The notes: generated from the letters alone by a model not told the origin. Positions 15,810 to 25,479 are shown, numbered from the stretch's first letter. The stretch: DNA of 64,000 nt from Ignavibacteria bacterium (GCA_016709315.1 JADJMZ010000004.1:186001-250000); one strand, 5' to 3'. Translations and numbers: made by a program.

Positions 15810-16342
15810 TATTTCCCCTCGATCTCTTTTATAACTTTTGCTGTGAGATCATAATTTTCATTTACATATAATAATAAAATATCACTGCTTCTGTCAAACA
15901 CATAATCAAAACTTCCATCCTTTGCCACTGTCTCGATCGCCTTGAATATTCTGTCCTGAACCGGCTTCATAAATTCTGTCTGCTTTAAGAAGTATTCACC
16001 TGTCTCTCCGAATTTCTGTATTTTGAAATTATTGACCGCAGTTTCCAGCTCTCCTATTTTCTTTTCCGTCTGCTGTTTTAATTGATCAGTCAATATGAGC
16101 TTCTTCTTTTCAAAATCTTCTTTTATTAGTTTTAAACTATCCTGTAGAACTTTCAGATCCGACTGCCACTGTGTAACAAGATTATCAAGTCTCATTTTGG
16201 CATCTCTGGAATCCTGCATTGATTCAAGTATCTTTTTAGAATCAATGTATCCCACCTTTGTCTGTGAAAATGATTCCGACGAAATTAATACTGTGAATAA
16301 AACTATAATAAAAAATACCGGCGAAGATTTTAACTTAATCAT
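15809..16342 (-). CDS. OmpH/Skp-family periplasmic chaperone, copy 2
   Basis: 177 aa. N-terminal signal peptide (VFFIIVLFTVLISSESFSQ), then KVGYIDSKKILESM, the conserved opening strand of Skp/OmpH, and a long charged coiled coil (residues ~45-120) forming the tentacle arm. The end YVFDRSSDILLLYVNENYDLTAKV matches the C-terminal body strand. It should hold unfolded outer-membrane proteins in the periplasm for BamA. It lies downstream of a paralogue and is coupled to lpxD by a one-base overlap. Confidence 0.87.
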   Translation of the reverse strand: MIKLKSSPVFFIIVLFTVLISSESFSQTKVGYIDSKKILESMQDSRDAKMRLDNLVTQWQSDLKVLQDSLKLIKEDFEKKKLILTDQLKQQTEKKIGELETAVNNFKIQKFGETGEYFLKQTEFMKPVQDRIFKAIETVAKDGSFDYVFDRSSDILLLYVNENYDLTAKVIKEIEGK

Positions 16343-16363
16343 TTTTAAAATTTAAATTTAAAT

Positions 16364-16389
16364 TGCCTGTCTGAATTAACAGACAGGCA
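16364..16389 (-). terminator. Hairpin between the two ompH genes
   Basis: TGCCTGTCTG (16364-16373) and CAGACAGGCA (16380-16389) form a perfect 10-bp stem with a 6-nt loop. On the minus strand it is followed by an ATTTAAATTTAAATTT run rather than a clean U-tract. It may act as a partial terminator or an mRNA-stabilising hairpin that lowers expression of the distal lpx genes. Confidence 0.55.
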
Positions 16390-16415
16390 GTTTTATCGTA
16401 CTGAAAATTGATTCT

Positions 16416-16982
16416 TTATTTTAATTTATCCAGAACTTTAAAAGTAATGTCAAATTCTTTATCACCGTAAAGTAATGTTCCGTCAGCTTTATCAAATACA
16501 AAATTTATTTTCATTGTTTTTGCAATTTCTTCAATTGTCTTTGTGATTTTTTCCTTGACGGGCTTAAACAGCTCTGATTGTCTGGCAATCAACACATTCT
16601 GAATGTTCTGTTTGTAAAGACTCAGGTTTTCATCAAACGTCTGAACTTCCCTCTGAAGTTCGCCTATTTCATCCTGCAAAGTTTTCATTTCTGCTTCGGA
16701 TTTTATTAATCCTGATTCCACTTTCTTCTGAGCTTCATCATAACGGGACTTGAAAATATCCGCCTTGCTTTTAATTTCGGATTCTTTTGACTGAACTGTA
16801 TCAAGATATGATTTCTGCAGACCTTCAAGCTCTGTCTGAACTTTCTGGGCTTCAGGAAGTTGTTTTAATATTGTTTCGCTGTCAACAAATCCGAGTTTTA
16901 CCTGTGACATAATGTCTGAAAAACTGAATAAGCAAACTGCTGCAATCAGAATAAAGATGAATTTCAAATAACTGGTTTTCAA
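16416..16982 (-). CDS. OmpH/Skp-family periplasmic chaperone, copy 1
   Basis: 188 aa. Signal peptide (FIFILIAAVCLFSFSDIMSQ), then VKLGFVDSETILKQLPEAQ, a heptad-rich coiled coil (residues ~50-140) and the closing strand FVFDKADGTLLYGDKEFDIT. It is paralogous to the next gene downstream; tandem skp copies after bamA are usual in this phylum. It should act as an outer-membrane protein chaperone. Confidence 0.88.
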   Translation of the reverse strand: MKTSYLKFIFILIAAVCLFSFSDIMSQVKLGFVDSETILKQLPEAQKVQTELEGLQKSYLDTVQSKESEIKSKADIFKSRYDEAQKKVESGLIKSEAEMKTLQDEIGELQREVQTFDENLSLYKQNIQNVLIARQSELFKPVKEKITKTIEEIAKTMKINFVFDKADGTLLYGDKEFDITFKVLDKLK

Positions 16983-17023
16983 AAAATGATCTCCTTTTTA
17001 TTAGTTTAATATTTATTTGTTTG

Positions 17024-19396
17024 TTAAAATCCTTTGCCGAACTGAAAGTGAAACTGCCATTTAGGTGATTGAGCGTCAACAATTCTTCTGTCGAAGCCGT
17101 ATCCAAAATCAAATCCGACCAATCCTACTGCCGGTAATACTAATCTTGTTCCAAATCCAGCTGATCTTCTGAGATCAAAAGGGTCTGTCTTGCTTATATC
17201 AGCCCATACATTTCCCGCTTCTGCAAATGCAACTATAAATATCGGTAGCGGATCCTGTGAAAGCGAATATCTTAACTCCAGTCCATACTTAACTGCAACC
17301 CGCCCTCCGATAGGATTACCTGTCCGGTTTACAGGACCAATACTTCTGTCTTCGTATCCTCTTAAAGAAATTGTGTTGTATGTGAGACCGTTTCCACCCA
17401 TGTAAAATGTTTCATTTGGAGGAAGATATTTGTCCTTTGCAAATGAATTTACAAAAGAGAACTGAAAATTTGAATACAGAACAAGTTTTCTGTTAATACT
17501 TACCGGAGTATATGCTTCAGCTGAAAATATATTTTTTATAAAATCTACCGAGCCGGGTAAAAATGGTCCTCCGGATAATTCAGTTGAGTTTGAAACTTTA
17601 GTTCCTCCTGTTGGAAAAACAGGTTCGAATACAGATGATCTTGAAATTATCTGTCTTATGCTGAATTGATTTCTGACTCCCTCCTGATAAATTTCATCTC
17701 CGTTTATTACATCCGTTCTCTGGAATTTTGCTGTCCAGTCGCCTCTGAAATAATCATCCGGAAATTTAAATCTTTTTCCGATATTTACAGATGCACCGGT
17801 TTCTTTTAATTCAAGATTTGAATAATTCTGTCTTGTATCAAAAATATTGAATCCTAGCTGCGTAGGAGTGTTGTATAACCATGGCTCCTGAAATCCGATG
17901 TCAAAAGTTCTGTAAGTGCCGCCGGTTCCGAATGACCAGTTAAATGTAAGTATCTGCCCTGCTCCTCCTGAAAAAGGAGCTGCAATATCAAAATTGTTGA
18001 ATGTTAACCCAAGCGATCCGGTAATTCCGAAACTGCCGCTGTATCCGATTGACGCATTAAACTGATCTGAAGATTTTTCCTCAACTATGTATTTAATATT
18101 TACCACGCTGTCATTAGATAATGAAATATCCTGCGTAAGTTTTTCGGGATTGAAATAATTCAGAGCTGCAAGCTGCTGCATGCTTCTTTTGATATTACTC
18201 TTATTAAAGTAATCACCCGGAATTGTATAAACCTCTCTTCTTAATACTTTATCCTGAGTCTTATCGTTTCCTTCAAAACCTACAAGCCCGAATTTAAACT
18301 GACTGGCTTCTGTAATTTTTATGTTGAGATCTATTTTATTTTCACCTGCCGGAATTTCATTAATGTCTGCATTGAACGAAAGGTATCCGTTATCGAGATA
18401 CATAGAGCTGATATCAGATTCGGATTCATTACCGTATATATTTTCCTTTAGTTTTTTTGTGTTATAAACATCGCCTTTCTTCAGTCCGAGTTTTGATTCC
18501 AGAAATCTGCTGTCATATAATTTATTTCCTTCAAATTTAATATCGTTGACATAATATTTTTTTCCTTCATCAACTGTAACTTTAATGTTTACATCTGTTT
18601 TTGAAGGAAGGATTTCAAGTTTGTCTGTTAATACGACAGCATCCCTGTATCCTTTTTCCCTGTACAGGTTTTCAATAAATTTTTTGTCCGCCTCAAATTT
18701 TTGTTTGTCAAATGTAGACCCCTGCCAGAATTTCCACCATACGTCTTCGGTAGTTTCTTCAAGCGCGCTTTTCAAATCATCAGATGATATGTTTTTGTTT
18801 CCTTCAAATGTAATCTTATTAACAGATAATTTTTCACCTTCATTTATTTTCACCCTGATCCTTGCTTCATTGCCGGAAGAGACAAGTTTATCCACTTTTA
18901 CATCTGCAAGTCCGTAACCTTCATCTGCATAATACTTCTCGAGATTGTATTCTATGTCTTTAAGTTTCTGATCAGATATTACTTCTCCGTTTACAACATT
19001 TATATATTCCTTCAGATCATCATTAGAAAATTCATCATTGCCTGAAATCTCTACTTTCTCAACTCTCGGAAGCTCTTCCACTTCTATAACAAGATATGCA
19101 TCGTTACCGAATTTTTTTTCCAGATAAATTTTCACATCCGAAAAAATCCCGATATTCCACAATCTTTCTAACGCTTCTTTTGTCTGATCAGAAGGTATTG
19201 TTATCTCCTGACCAATATTGAGACCTGAATAGGAAATTATAGTGTTTGTTTCATAATTCTTGTTGCCTTTGGTATTTATGCTTGCGATTCTGTAAGTCGT
19301 AGGACCGTCATTCTGAGAGAATGTTTTTCCGGATATTAAGGAAAAGAGAATAATCGAAATAAGGGATAACTTAAGACCTGCTTTTTTAAACGTCAT
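17024..19396 (-). CDS. bamA: Outer membrane protein assembly factor BamA
   Basis: 790 aa. Signal peptide at residues 1-27. Five POTRA-type repeats follow (e.g. RVEKVEISGNDEFSNDDLK, SVNKITFEGNKNISSDDLK, YVNDIKFEGNKLYDSRFLE) up to about residue 430, then the Omp85 16-strand barrel. RGYEDRSIGP near 660 is the conserved lid-lock Arg motif (VRGY/F type), and the chain ends in Phe (FQFGKGF), the usual C-terminal beta signal. Inserts outer-membrane proteins. It overlaps uppS by ATGA and heads the bamA-ompH-ompH-lpxD-lpxC/fabZ envelope operon. Confidence 0.95.
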   Translation of the reverse strand: MTFKKAGLKLSLISIILFSLISGKTFSQNDGPTTYRIASINTKGNKNYETNTIISYSGLNIGQEITIPSDQTKEALERLWNIGIFSDVKIYLEKKFGNDAYLVIEVEELPRVEKVEISGNDEFSNDDLKEYINVVNGEVISDQKLKDIEYNLEKYYADEGYGLADVKVDKLVSSGNEARIRVKINEGEKLSVNKITFEGNKNISSDDLKSALEETTEDVWWKFWQGSTFDKQKFEADKKFIENLYREKGYRDAVVLTDKLEILPSKTDVNIKVTVDEGKKYYVNDIKFEGNKLYDSRFLESKLGLKKGDVYNTKKLKENIYGNESESDISSMYLDNGYLSFNADINEIPAGENKIDLNIKITEASQFKFGLVGFEGNDKTQDKVLRREVYTIPGDYFNKSNIKRSMQQLAALNYFNPEKLTQDISLSNDSVVNIKYIVEEKSSDQFNASIGYSGSFGITGSLGLTFNNFDIAAPFSGGAGQILTFNWSFGTGGTYRTFDIGFQEPWLYNTPTQLGFNIFDTRQNYSNLELKETGASVNIGKRFKFPDDYFRGDWTAKFQRTDVINGDEIYQEGVRNQFSIRQIISRSSVFEPVFPTGGTKVSNSTELSGGPFLPGSVDFIKNIFSAEAYTPVSINRKLVLYSNFQFSFVNSFAKDKYLPPNETFYMGGNGLTYNTISLRGYEDRSIGPVNRTGNPIGGRVAVKYGLELRYSLSQDPLPIFIVAFAEAGNVWADISKTDPFDLRRSAGFGTRLVLPAVGLVGFDFGYGFDRRIVDAQSPKWQFHFQFGKGF

Positions 19397-20178
19397 TTAA
19401 TTTTATTTTTCGTTGTTAATTGTTCACTCACTAATCCGAATCTTCTTTCTCTTTTCTGATATTCTGAAATTGCTTTGTAATATTGACCTCTTTTAAAATC
19501 GGGCCAGTAATTATTGTCTATATAAATTTCACTGTATGCAAGCTGCCATAATAAAAAATTACTGATCCTGAATTCACCGCCTGTTCTTATCAGAAGATCC
19601 GGATCGGGAATGTCCTTAGTTACTAAGTAATCAGAGAAAACTTTTTCATTTATACTTTCTAAATCAATTTTGGATTCATTTTGTTCCGTAATAATTTTTT
19701 TTACTGCATTCAATATGTCCCACCTTCCGCTGTAACTGAGCGCGAGATTTAATGTCATCAGCTTATTATCCTTAGTAGTATTCATTGCTTCATTCAGCTC
19801 CTTCAAAACTACAGCAGGAAGATTTTCAAGATCACCTGTAGCGATCAGTTTTACATCATTCTGATTTAAACGGCTTGTCTCATCTCTAATTGAGCGGATA
19901 AGCAATTTCATGAGAAGGGTAACTTCAGTCTTCGGACGTTTCCAGTTCTCAGTCGAAAATGTATAAAGAGTTAAATACTTAATTCCAAGCTGCCCGGAAG
20001 CTTCTACTATATCTCTTGCCGAATTAACGCCTTCATTATGACCGAATACCCTGGATAAATTTTTTGACTTCGCCCATCTTCCGTTTCCGTCCATAATAAT
20101 AGCTACATGCTGAGGAATTTCTCCGCTCGCTTTTAATTCTAATTGCTTTATCTTATCCCGGGGTGACGGTTCTATCAA
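19393..20178 (-). CDS. uppS: Isoprenyl transferase (undecaprenyl diphosphate synthase)
   Basis: 261 aa. Makes the C55 lipid carrier for peptidoglycan and LPS from isopentenyl and farnesyl diphosphates. IIMDGNGRWAKSKNLSRVFGH (residues ~27-47) holds the catalytic Asp and diphosphate-binding residues, TLYTFSTENWKRP near 80 the family signature, and DLLIRTGGEFRISNFLLWQ near 200 the C-terminal substrate site. The end overlaps bamA by ATGA. Precursor synthesis and envelope assembly are thus transcriptionally joined. Confidence 0.95.
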   Translation of the reverse strand: MIEPSPRDKIKQLELKASGEIPQHVAIIMDGNGRWAKSKNLSRVFGHNEGVNSARDIVEASGQLGIKYLTLYTFSTENWKRPKTEVTLLMKLLIRSIRDETSRLNQNDVKLIATGDLENLPAVVLKELNEAMNTTKDNKLMTLNLALSYSGRWDILNAVKKIITEQNESKIDLESINEKVFSDYLVTKDIPDPDLLIRTGGEFRISNFLLWQLAYSEIYIDNNYWPDFKRGQYYKAISEYQKRERRFGLVSEQLTTKNKIK

Positions 20179-20274
20179 TTTATATTAAATTCTTTGTTAA
20201 TGAAAATATACTTGCAGATTGCTAATTTCAATGTTTATAATGTTGTCGGATTGAATACAATAATTGTGCTGTTA

Positions 20275-21261
20275 TTAAATTAGTCCTAATTTGTCCTTTA
20301 TAATACTGACTTTTTCGTTTGCAAGAGTGGTCGCATTGCTGTTGCCTTCTTTGATAATGTTTTTTAACCGGTCTTCATCACTTCTTATTTCTGTATATTT
20401 TTGCTGCAGACCGGAAAGCTTTTCGGCTACTATTTCTCCAGTGTCTTTTTTAAACTGACCGTAACCTATTCCTTCATATTCTCTGACAAGATCATCTACA
20501 GACTTTTCCGTAAACTCTGACAGTATAGTAAGTAAATTACTTATCGCCGGCTTATCTTCACCAAATCTTATGATGCTGTCAGAATCAGTAACTGCTCTTT
20601 TGAATTTTTTAATGATCTTTTCCGGATTCTCATCAAGCGCAATGTAACTGTCCTCCGTCCCGCTTTTGCTCATCTTTTTAAATGGATCATTCAGACTCAT
20701 AATTTTTGATGTCTTTTCTGACAAAACCGCTTTAGGTAATTTAAATGTCTCACCATATGCATTATTAAATCTCTGGGCAATGACTCTGCTTAACTCCACA
20801 TGCTGCACCTGATCTATTCCAACAGGAATTTCATCTGCATCGTAAAGCAATACATCCCCGGCCATTAAAACAGGATAATCAAAAAGACCGGCTAACTGTC
20901 CCTCTCTGCCGGCTTTCGCTGATTTATCCTTAAACTGTGTCATCTTTCCTAATTCACCCATTGTTACAAAATTATTCAGTATCCAGCAAATCTCGCTGTG
21001 CGCAGGTATCATTGACTGAATAAATATAACGGATCTGTTAGGATCCACTCCCACAGTCAGCAGCCATGCAATTATATCATAAGTCCTTTTCTTCAGCTGA
21101 CCGGCATCCTGCTTAACTGTAATGGCATGAAGATTTGCGACGAAAAAAAAATTTTCATATCCGTCCTTGTGCTGATTCTCAGCCCACCTCTTCATTGCTC
21201 CGAGATAATTTCCGAGTGTAAGATCTCCGGATGGCTTAATACCGGATACAACTCTTTTCAA
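20275..21261 (-). CDS. trpS: Tryptophan--tRNA ligase
   Basis: 328 aa, the bacterial class Ic size. GIKPSGDLTLGNYLGA (residues 7-22) contains the HIGH-equivalent, MAGDVLLYDADEIPVGIDQ near 135 the tryptophan site, and KKMSKSG near 200 the KMSKS loop. Charges tRNA-Trp. No T-box or trp leader is visible in the 50 bases to the upstream peptidase gene. Confidence 0.96.
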   Translation of the reverse strand: MKRVVSGIKPSGDLTLGNYLGAMKRWAENQHKDGYENFFFVANLHAITVKQDAGQLKKRTYDIIAWLLTVGVDPNRSVIFIQSMIPAHSEICWILNNFVTMGELGKMTQFKDKSAKAGREGQLAGLFDYPVLMAGDVLLYDADEIPVGIDQVQHVELSRVIAQRFNNAYGETFKLPKAVLSEKTSKIMSLNDPFKKMSKSGTEDSYIALDENPEKIIKKFKRAVTDSDSIIRFGEDKPAISNLLTILSEFTEKSVDDLVREYEGIGYGQFKKDTGEIVAEKLSGLQQKYTEIRSDEDRLKNIIKEGNSNATTLANEKVSIIKDKLGLI

Positions 21262-21310
21262 TATTTAAATCTCCTGATTTTTTTAATATTCTTTAAACTG
21301 ATGAGTGATT

Positions 21311-22330
21311 TTATATACCGAAATTTTCTATATAAGCTTTTGCCAGATTATATGTCTCTTCCAAAGCTTTGCGGTGTGTCCTTTCGACTCCGTGTGACGC
21401 TGAAACTCCGGGTCCTATAAGTCCCACTCTTACATCGTAGCCCGCTGTTAATGCAGCGCTTCCGTCAGATCCGTAATGCGGGTAGATATCCGTTACAAAA
21501 TTAATTTTTTTCTTTATTGCAAGATCTCTTAATTTATTAGTGACAGTAAAATCATAAGGTCCTGAAGAATCTTTTGCGCAGATAGAAACAGCATCTTCCT
21601 TTCCGGAACATCCTTCTCCTATAACCGCCATATCCAGCACTAATAATTCTTCTGCAGAATCCGGAATGCCAACGCATGAGCCGTGTCCCACTTCTTCATA
21701 ATTTGAAAAATAAAATCCTGTGTTACTGTTAATGTTTTTACTGTTGCTTAAATCCTTTATGAGTTCGATCATTACAGCAGCGCAGGCTTTGTCATCAAGA
21801 AATCTGGACTTTATAAATCCGCTTTCTGTTTGTTCATATCTTGTATCATAAAATATAAAATCACCCGGGTTAATTCCGAAAAAATTCTTTTCGTCTGTAT
21901 TTAGTTCATCAAGTCTTACAGACATAGTGCTGAGATTCCTTTCTTCGGTTCTGACTTTTCTGTTTACATGATCAGCGGGATTATTTAAAAGCAGTGTGCC
22001 CCTTAACATCTTCCCGCTGGAATTTCTGATTGTTACATATTCACCTTCAAAAGAATTCAACGGATATGATCCGAGCTGCGTTATTCCGATGGTTCCGTTA
22101 CTGTTGATTTCCTTCACCATAGCGCCTAAAGTATCTATATGACCGGATAACATCAGTCCCGGTCTTTCTGAAAAAGATACGGAAAGAGATCCTTTGTTTG
22201 TCCTTTTTATGAAGAGATTCTTTTTTGCTTTGAACAGGTCCTCTATGTAATTAATAATATCAATTGTATATCCAGTAGGCGAATTGATCTTCAGCAGGGA
22301 TTCGAGTGTTGAAACAATGTCATTTGTCAT
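21311..22330 (-). CDS. M42-family metallopeptidase
   Basis: 339 aa. Cytoplasmic dinuclear-metal aminopeptidase of the M42 (glutamyl aminopeptidase/TET) family. Metal-binding and catalytic motifs in order: MLSGHIDTLGAM near residue 60, RFLDDKACAA near 175, NYEEVGHG near 205, LVLDMAVIGEG near 230, and a C-terminal GVSASHGVERTH His. Unlike many M42 enzymes it has a short apical domain. The start overlaps the ftsB-like stop by ATGA. Peptide specificity is not predictable. Confidence 0.85.
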   Translation of the reverse strand: MTNDIVSTLESLLKINSPTGYTIDIINYIEDLFKAKKNLFIKRTNKGSLSVSFSERPGLMLSGHIDTLGAMVKEINSNGTIGITQLGSYPLNSFEGEYVTIRNSSGKMLRGTLLLNNPADHVNRKVRTEERNLSTMSVRLDELNTDEKNFFGINPGDFIFYDTRYEQTESGFIKSRFLDDKACAAVMIELIKDLSNSKNINSNTGFYFSNYEEVGHGSCVGIPDSAEELLVLDMAVIGEGCSGKEDAVSICAKDSSGPYDFTVTNKLRDLAIKKKINFVTDIYPHYGSDGSAALTAGYDVRVGLIGPGVSASHGVERTHRKALEETYNLAKAYIENFGI

Positions 22331-22665
22331 TTTGTGGTATCTATAATAATTTTGTAAATTTTCTCTCCATCCTTTGTCATGCCGTATTTTTCTCTGGCGA
22401 CTTTTTCGAGTTTGGAATCTGAAGATTTTAATTCTTCAATTTCTGTCTGCAGTTCTTTTGTTTTCTTAATTTCATTTTCAAGCTGAGTTTCAAGATCTTT
22501 CTTTTCTGATTCAAGCTTTATTCTCTGCAAAAGTCCTTTATTCCCGAATACAGCAAAAGATATAAGGCAGATGAAAAATATTACAACAAATACAGCTTTC
22601 AGATTGTACTTGAAAAATCTTGCAATGATTTTAAACAGACCATCCTTCTTATCTTTTTTATCCAT
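22327..22665 (-). CDS. FtsB/DivIC-family septum formation initiator
   Basis: 112 aa. A short basic cytoplasmic tail, one transmembrane helix (VFVVIFFICLISFAVFG, residues ~24-40), a coiled coil (KKDLETQLENEIKKTKELQTE) and the family ending VAREKYGMTKDGEKIYKI. Such proteins form the divisome FtsB-FtsL-FtsQ subcomplex. It sits between ddl and the peptidase, 8 bases after the ddl-side gene start region and overlapping the next gene, in keeping with a division/cell-wall operon. Confidence 0.85.
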   Translation of the reverse strand: MDKKDKKDGLFKIIARFFKYNLKAVFVVIFFICLISFAVFGNKGLLQRIKLESEKKDLETQLENEIKKTKELQTEIEELKSSDSKLEKVAREKYGMTKDGEKIYKIIIDTTK

Positions 22666-22673
22666 GAAACATA

Positions 22674-23711
22674 TTATTTTTGTAAAGAAAGTTCTATGAT
22701 CCTGTCAATCAGCTGATTGAAATTCATTCCGTTTGCAACTGCGGATTTAGGAACAAGTGAAGTATCGGTCATCCCCGGTAAAGTATTTACTTCAAGACAA
22801 TACAAAATATTATTTTCATCAAGAATAAAATCTACCCTGGAATACACTGAACATCCAAGAGCTCTGTGAGCTTTTAATGCATCTTCTTTTGCTTTCATTT
22901 CTGTTTCCAAAGGGATATCAGCCGGGCAGAAGTATTCTGTCATGCCTTTCGTATATTTATGCTCATAGTCATAAAATCCGTCTTTAGGTCTGATTTCAAT
23001 AACTGGAAATGCTTCATCGCCTATCACAGGCACAGTAAGCTCTCTGCCTTTTATATACTTTTCAATTAAAACTTTATCTGAATATTTAAATGCAAGGTCT
23101 AAAGCTTCAGGTAATATTTTATCTTCAATATCAGGCTGTACAATTGTCAATCCTACTGTGCTTCCTTCATCATTCGGTTTCACAACACAAGGGTAACCAG
23201 TGATATTATTTATCTGTTCATTTAAATCTTCCGGAGCAGTACATGAAGCCCTGTTCACTGAAATCCATTCGGGAGTCTTTATTCCGTTTGAACTAAGTAC
23301 TGTCTTTGAAATATCTTTGTCCATTGCAAGCGCTGACGCAAATACGCCGGAACCGGTATATAATAAATCTCTTAATTCGAGAAGCATCTGAATCCTTCCG
23401 TCTTCTCCGAATTTTCCATGTACACCCAGAAAAACCAGATCAGCATTGTCAAAAATATCCGAATCAATGCAGCTTAGAATATTTCTGTTAGAAGTTTTGT
23501 GAATTTCCTCCAGCTTTTGTATAGAAGGCGAATTTTTACTTAAAGTATCTCCGAATATTTCTTCTTCCGGGATGTCCCTGCTGCCGTATATAGGATCAAT
23601 AACTTTTACTGTGTGTCCTGAGCTTCTTAACGCTTTTAAAATACTTTTACTGCTTGCAATAGAAACTTCGCGTTCAGCCGACGGACCTCCCGTGATTAAA
23701 ATTATTTTCAA
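22674..23711 (-). CDS. ddl: D-alanine--D-alanine ligase
   Basis: 345 aa. ATP-grasp enzyme making D-Ala-D-Ala for peptidoglycan. ILITGGPSAEREVS at residues 3-16, FLGVHGKFGEDGRIQ near 95, CVVKPNDEGSTVGLT near 175, and the Mg-binding end RVDFILDENNILYCLEVNTLPGM near 300 with the ENxLPG-like motif. Located upstream of ftsB and followed on the same strand by M42 peptidase and trpS. Confidence 0.95.
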   Translation of the reverse strand: MKIILITGGPSAEREVSIASSKSILKALRSSGHTVKVIDPIYGSRDIPEEEIFGDTLSKNSPSIQKLEEIHKTSNRNILSCIDSDIFDNADLVFLGVHGKFGEDGRIQMLLELRDLLYTGSGVFASALAMDKDISKTVLSSNGIKTPEWISVNRASCTAPEDLNEQINNITGYPCVVKPNDEGSTVGLTIVQPDIEDKILPEALDLAFKYSDKVLIEKYIKGRELTVPVIGDEAFPVIEIRPKDGFYDYEHKYTKGMTEYFCPADIPLETEMKAKEDALKAHRALGCSVYSRVDFILDENNILYCLEVNTLPGMTDTSLVPKSAVANGMNFNQLIDRIIELSLQK

Positions 23712-24130
23712 ATAAAGATATATTTTGATAATATACTTAATTCAGATAAGTTTAAAAATGTTATTTACAAGTAATAGCTGGCCGTCTGTCCGAAAACAAA
23801 TGAATAACCTCTCAGACTCTAAGACACTAAGATTCAAAGTTAAAAACTTTTAAATATAGATTCTTTGATCCTTAGAGACTTAGAGGCTTTTTTTGAGGGG
23901 GCTTTGGAAAGAGGAGAAAATTTTCTTATTCAAAATTAATTAGGACAGCACTGAAAGTTTTAAATTTAAATTTTTAAATCCGGAATTGTCCTGATAAAGT
24001 TCTGCACAAGCATATAACCCGTTTGATGAAAATGAATTAAAATAAATTTACAATTTAACATAAATGACTTTCTAAACAATATCTGAAAATTTATTTTATA
24101 AAAATATAATTTATTACGAATTAAAGGATT
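23712..24130. other. Intergenic region between divergent ddl and PHP genes (419 bp)
   Basis: Holds the promoters of two divergent operons. The only structure seen is the imperfect 23-bp inverted repeat at 23817-23885, listed separately. The remainder is AT-rich and has no plausible gene. Confidence 0.6.
23817..23885. repeat. Imperfect inverted repeat with 8-base internal period
   Basis: The arm CTCTAAGACACTAAGATTCAAAG split across 23817-23839 pairs with 23863-23885 at about 19 of 23 positions around a 23-nt loop. Inside each arm CTAAG/CTTAG-like words recur every 8 bases. A T-run follows on the plus strand (23888-23894), but no plus-strand gene lies upstream to be terminated. Confidence 0.7.
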
Positions 24131-24955
24131 TTGATTAAAGCGGATCTACATACTCACACAAATTACTCTGACGGTAAATATTCTCCCCGTCAGTTAATTG
24201 ATATGTCTGTAAAATCAGGATTAACTATCATCAGCATTACAGATCATGACAATGTAAATGCAATCGGTGAAGCAATAAAATACGGAAATTCAAAAGGAAT
24301 TCAGGTAATCCCCGGCGTTGAAATAAGCGCAGATCACAATGATCAGGAAATACACATTCTCGGATATTTCATAGATTATAAAAACAAGAGATTTCTGGAT
24401 TTTCTTAGCTCACTGCGGGAAAACAGAATTTTGCGGAATGAAAAAATTGTTAAAAAGCTTAATGATCTCGGCAGTAATATTCAGTTTGAGTCTATAATCG
24501 GAAAGGCGGGAGCTGAAACATCCATCGGACGTCCGCATATTGCTATGGAACTTAGTGAAGAAGGTTTTGTGAATTCATATTATGAAGCATTTACAAAATA
24601 TATAGGAGACGGCAAACCCGCATTCATTAAGAAACCAAATCCTTCATTGGAAGAAGTAATAAAGATGATTTCCGAAGTAGGAGGACTTTCGTTTATCGCT
24701 CATCCTTCAAAATTTGTCAGGGATGAAATGCTCACTGAAGTTATAAATGAAGGAATTGACGGAATCGAAATTGTTCATCCCTCGCATTCAAAAGATGATG
24801 TAAAATATTTCTCTGCTGCTGCCGCTGAAAATTTTCTTTTAACAAGCGGAGGATCCGACTTTCACGGCGGGATGAAAAATGATCAGAAAAATTTCGGAAA
24901 TTATTACATATCCATGAATGAAATAATCAACATGAAAAGAAGATTGTTCAATTAA
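24131..24955 (+). CDS. PHP-domain phosphoesterase
   Basis: 274 aa from a TTG start (24131); AAAGG lies just upstream. ADLHTHTNYSDGKYSP (residues 4-19), ISITDHDNVNAI near 38, PGVEISADHNDQEIHILGY near 63, FIAHPSKF near 190 and TSGGSDFHGG near 245 are the metal-binding motifs of the YciV/RNase AM branch, which acts as a 5'-3' exonuclease on short RNA or as a 3',5'-nucleoside bisphosphate phosphatase. First gene of a plus-strand run, 11 bases before ribH. Confidence 0.85.
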   Translation: MIKADLHTHTNYSDGKYSPRQLIDMSVKSGLTIISITDHDNVNAIGEAIKYGNSKGIQVIPGVEISADHNDQEIHILGYFIDYKNKRFLDFLSSLRENRILRNEKIVKKLNDLGSNIQFESIIGKAGAETSIGRPHIAMELSEEGFVNSYYEAFTKYIGDGKPAFIKKPNPSLEEVIKMISEVGGLSFIAHPSKFVRDEMLTEVINEGIDGIEIVHPSHSKDDVKYFSAAAAENFLLTSGGSDFHGGMKNDQKNFGNYYISMNEIINMKRRLFN

Positions 24956-24966
24956 TTAAAAATTTA

Positions 24967-25452
24967 ATGCTGAAAATAATTTCAGGAGATAAAAATAACT
25001 CAGGTTACAAAATTGGCATCATTATAAGCAGGTTCAATGCACCCGTTACGGATAATCTTCTTAAAGGCGCTTTAGCTGCATTAAAAATCAACGGTATTGA
25101 TGAAAGCTGTATTGAAGTATTTTATGTTCCGGGCGCTTTTGAAATTCCCGCTCTACTAAAAAAAATGTGTAAAATGAATTCACATCAGAAAAGATTTGAC
25201 GGTATTCTTACATTAGGATGCGTGATAAAAGGCGGGACTGCTCATTTTGAATATATCAGCAGTACAGTTACTCAGAATATCGGAAATATATCCGCTGAAT
25301 ATGAAATTCCGGTCGGGTTTTGCGTACTGACATGCTATACTCCTCTTCAGGCGTTTGAGAGAAGCGGTATGCCGCCGGATGCTGAAAACAATAAGGGTTT
25401 TGAAGCGGCGGAATCGCTGCTTGAAATGGTAAGTCTCATGAACAAATTATAA
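24967..25452 (+). CDS. ribH: 6,7-dimethyl-8-ribityllumazine synthase
   Basis: 161 aa. Penultimate riboflavin step, condensing the ribityl-aminopyrimidine with butanone phosphate. IGIIISRFNAPVTDNLLKGA (residues ~17-36), FYVPGAFEIPALL near 57, GCVIKGGTAHFEYI near 87 with the catalytic His, and VGFCVLTCYTPLQAFERSG near 118 are all present. Other rib genes are absent, and no FMN riboswitch fold is evident upstream. Confidence 0.94.
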   Translation: MLKIISGDKNNSGYKIGIIISRFNAPVTDNLLKGALAALKINGIDESCIEVFYVPGAFEIPALLKKMCKMNSHQKRFDGILTLGCVIKGGTAHFEYISSTVTQNIGNISAEYEIPVGFCVLTCYTPLQAFERSGMPPDAENNKGFEAAESLLEMVSLMNKL

Positions 25453-25479
25453 AATTTAATACCTGCTGAGAATTTAGCT

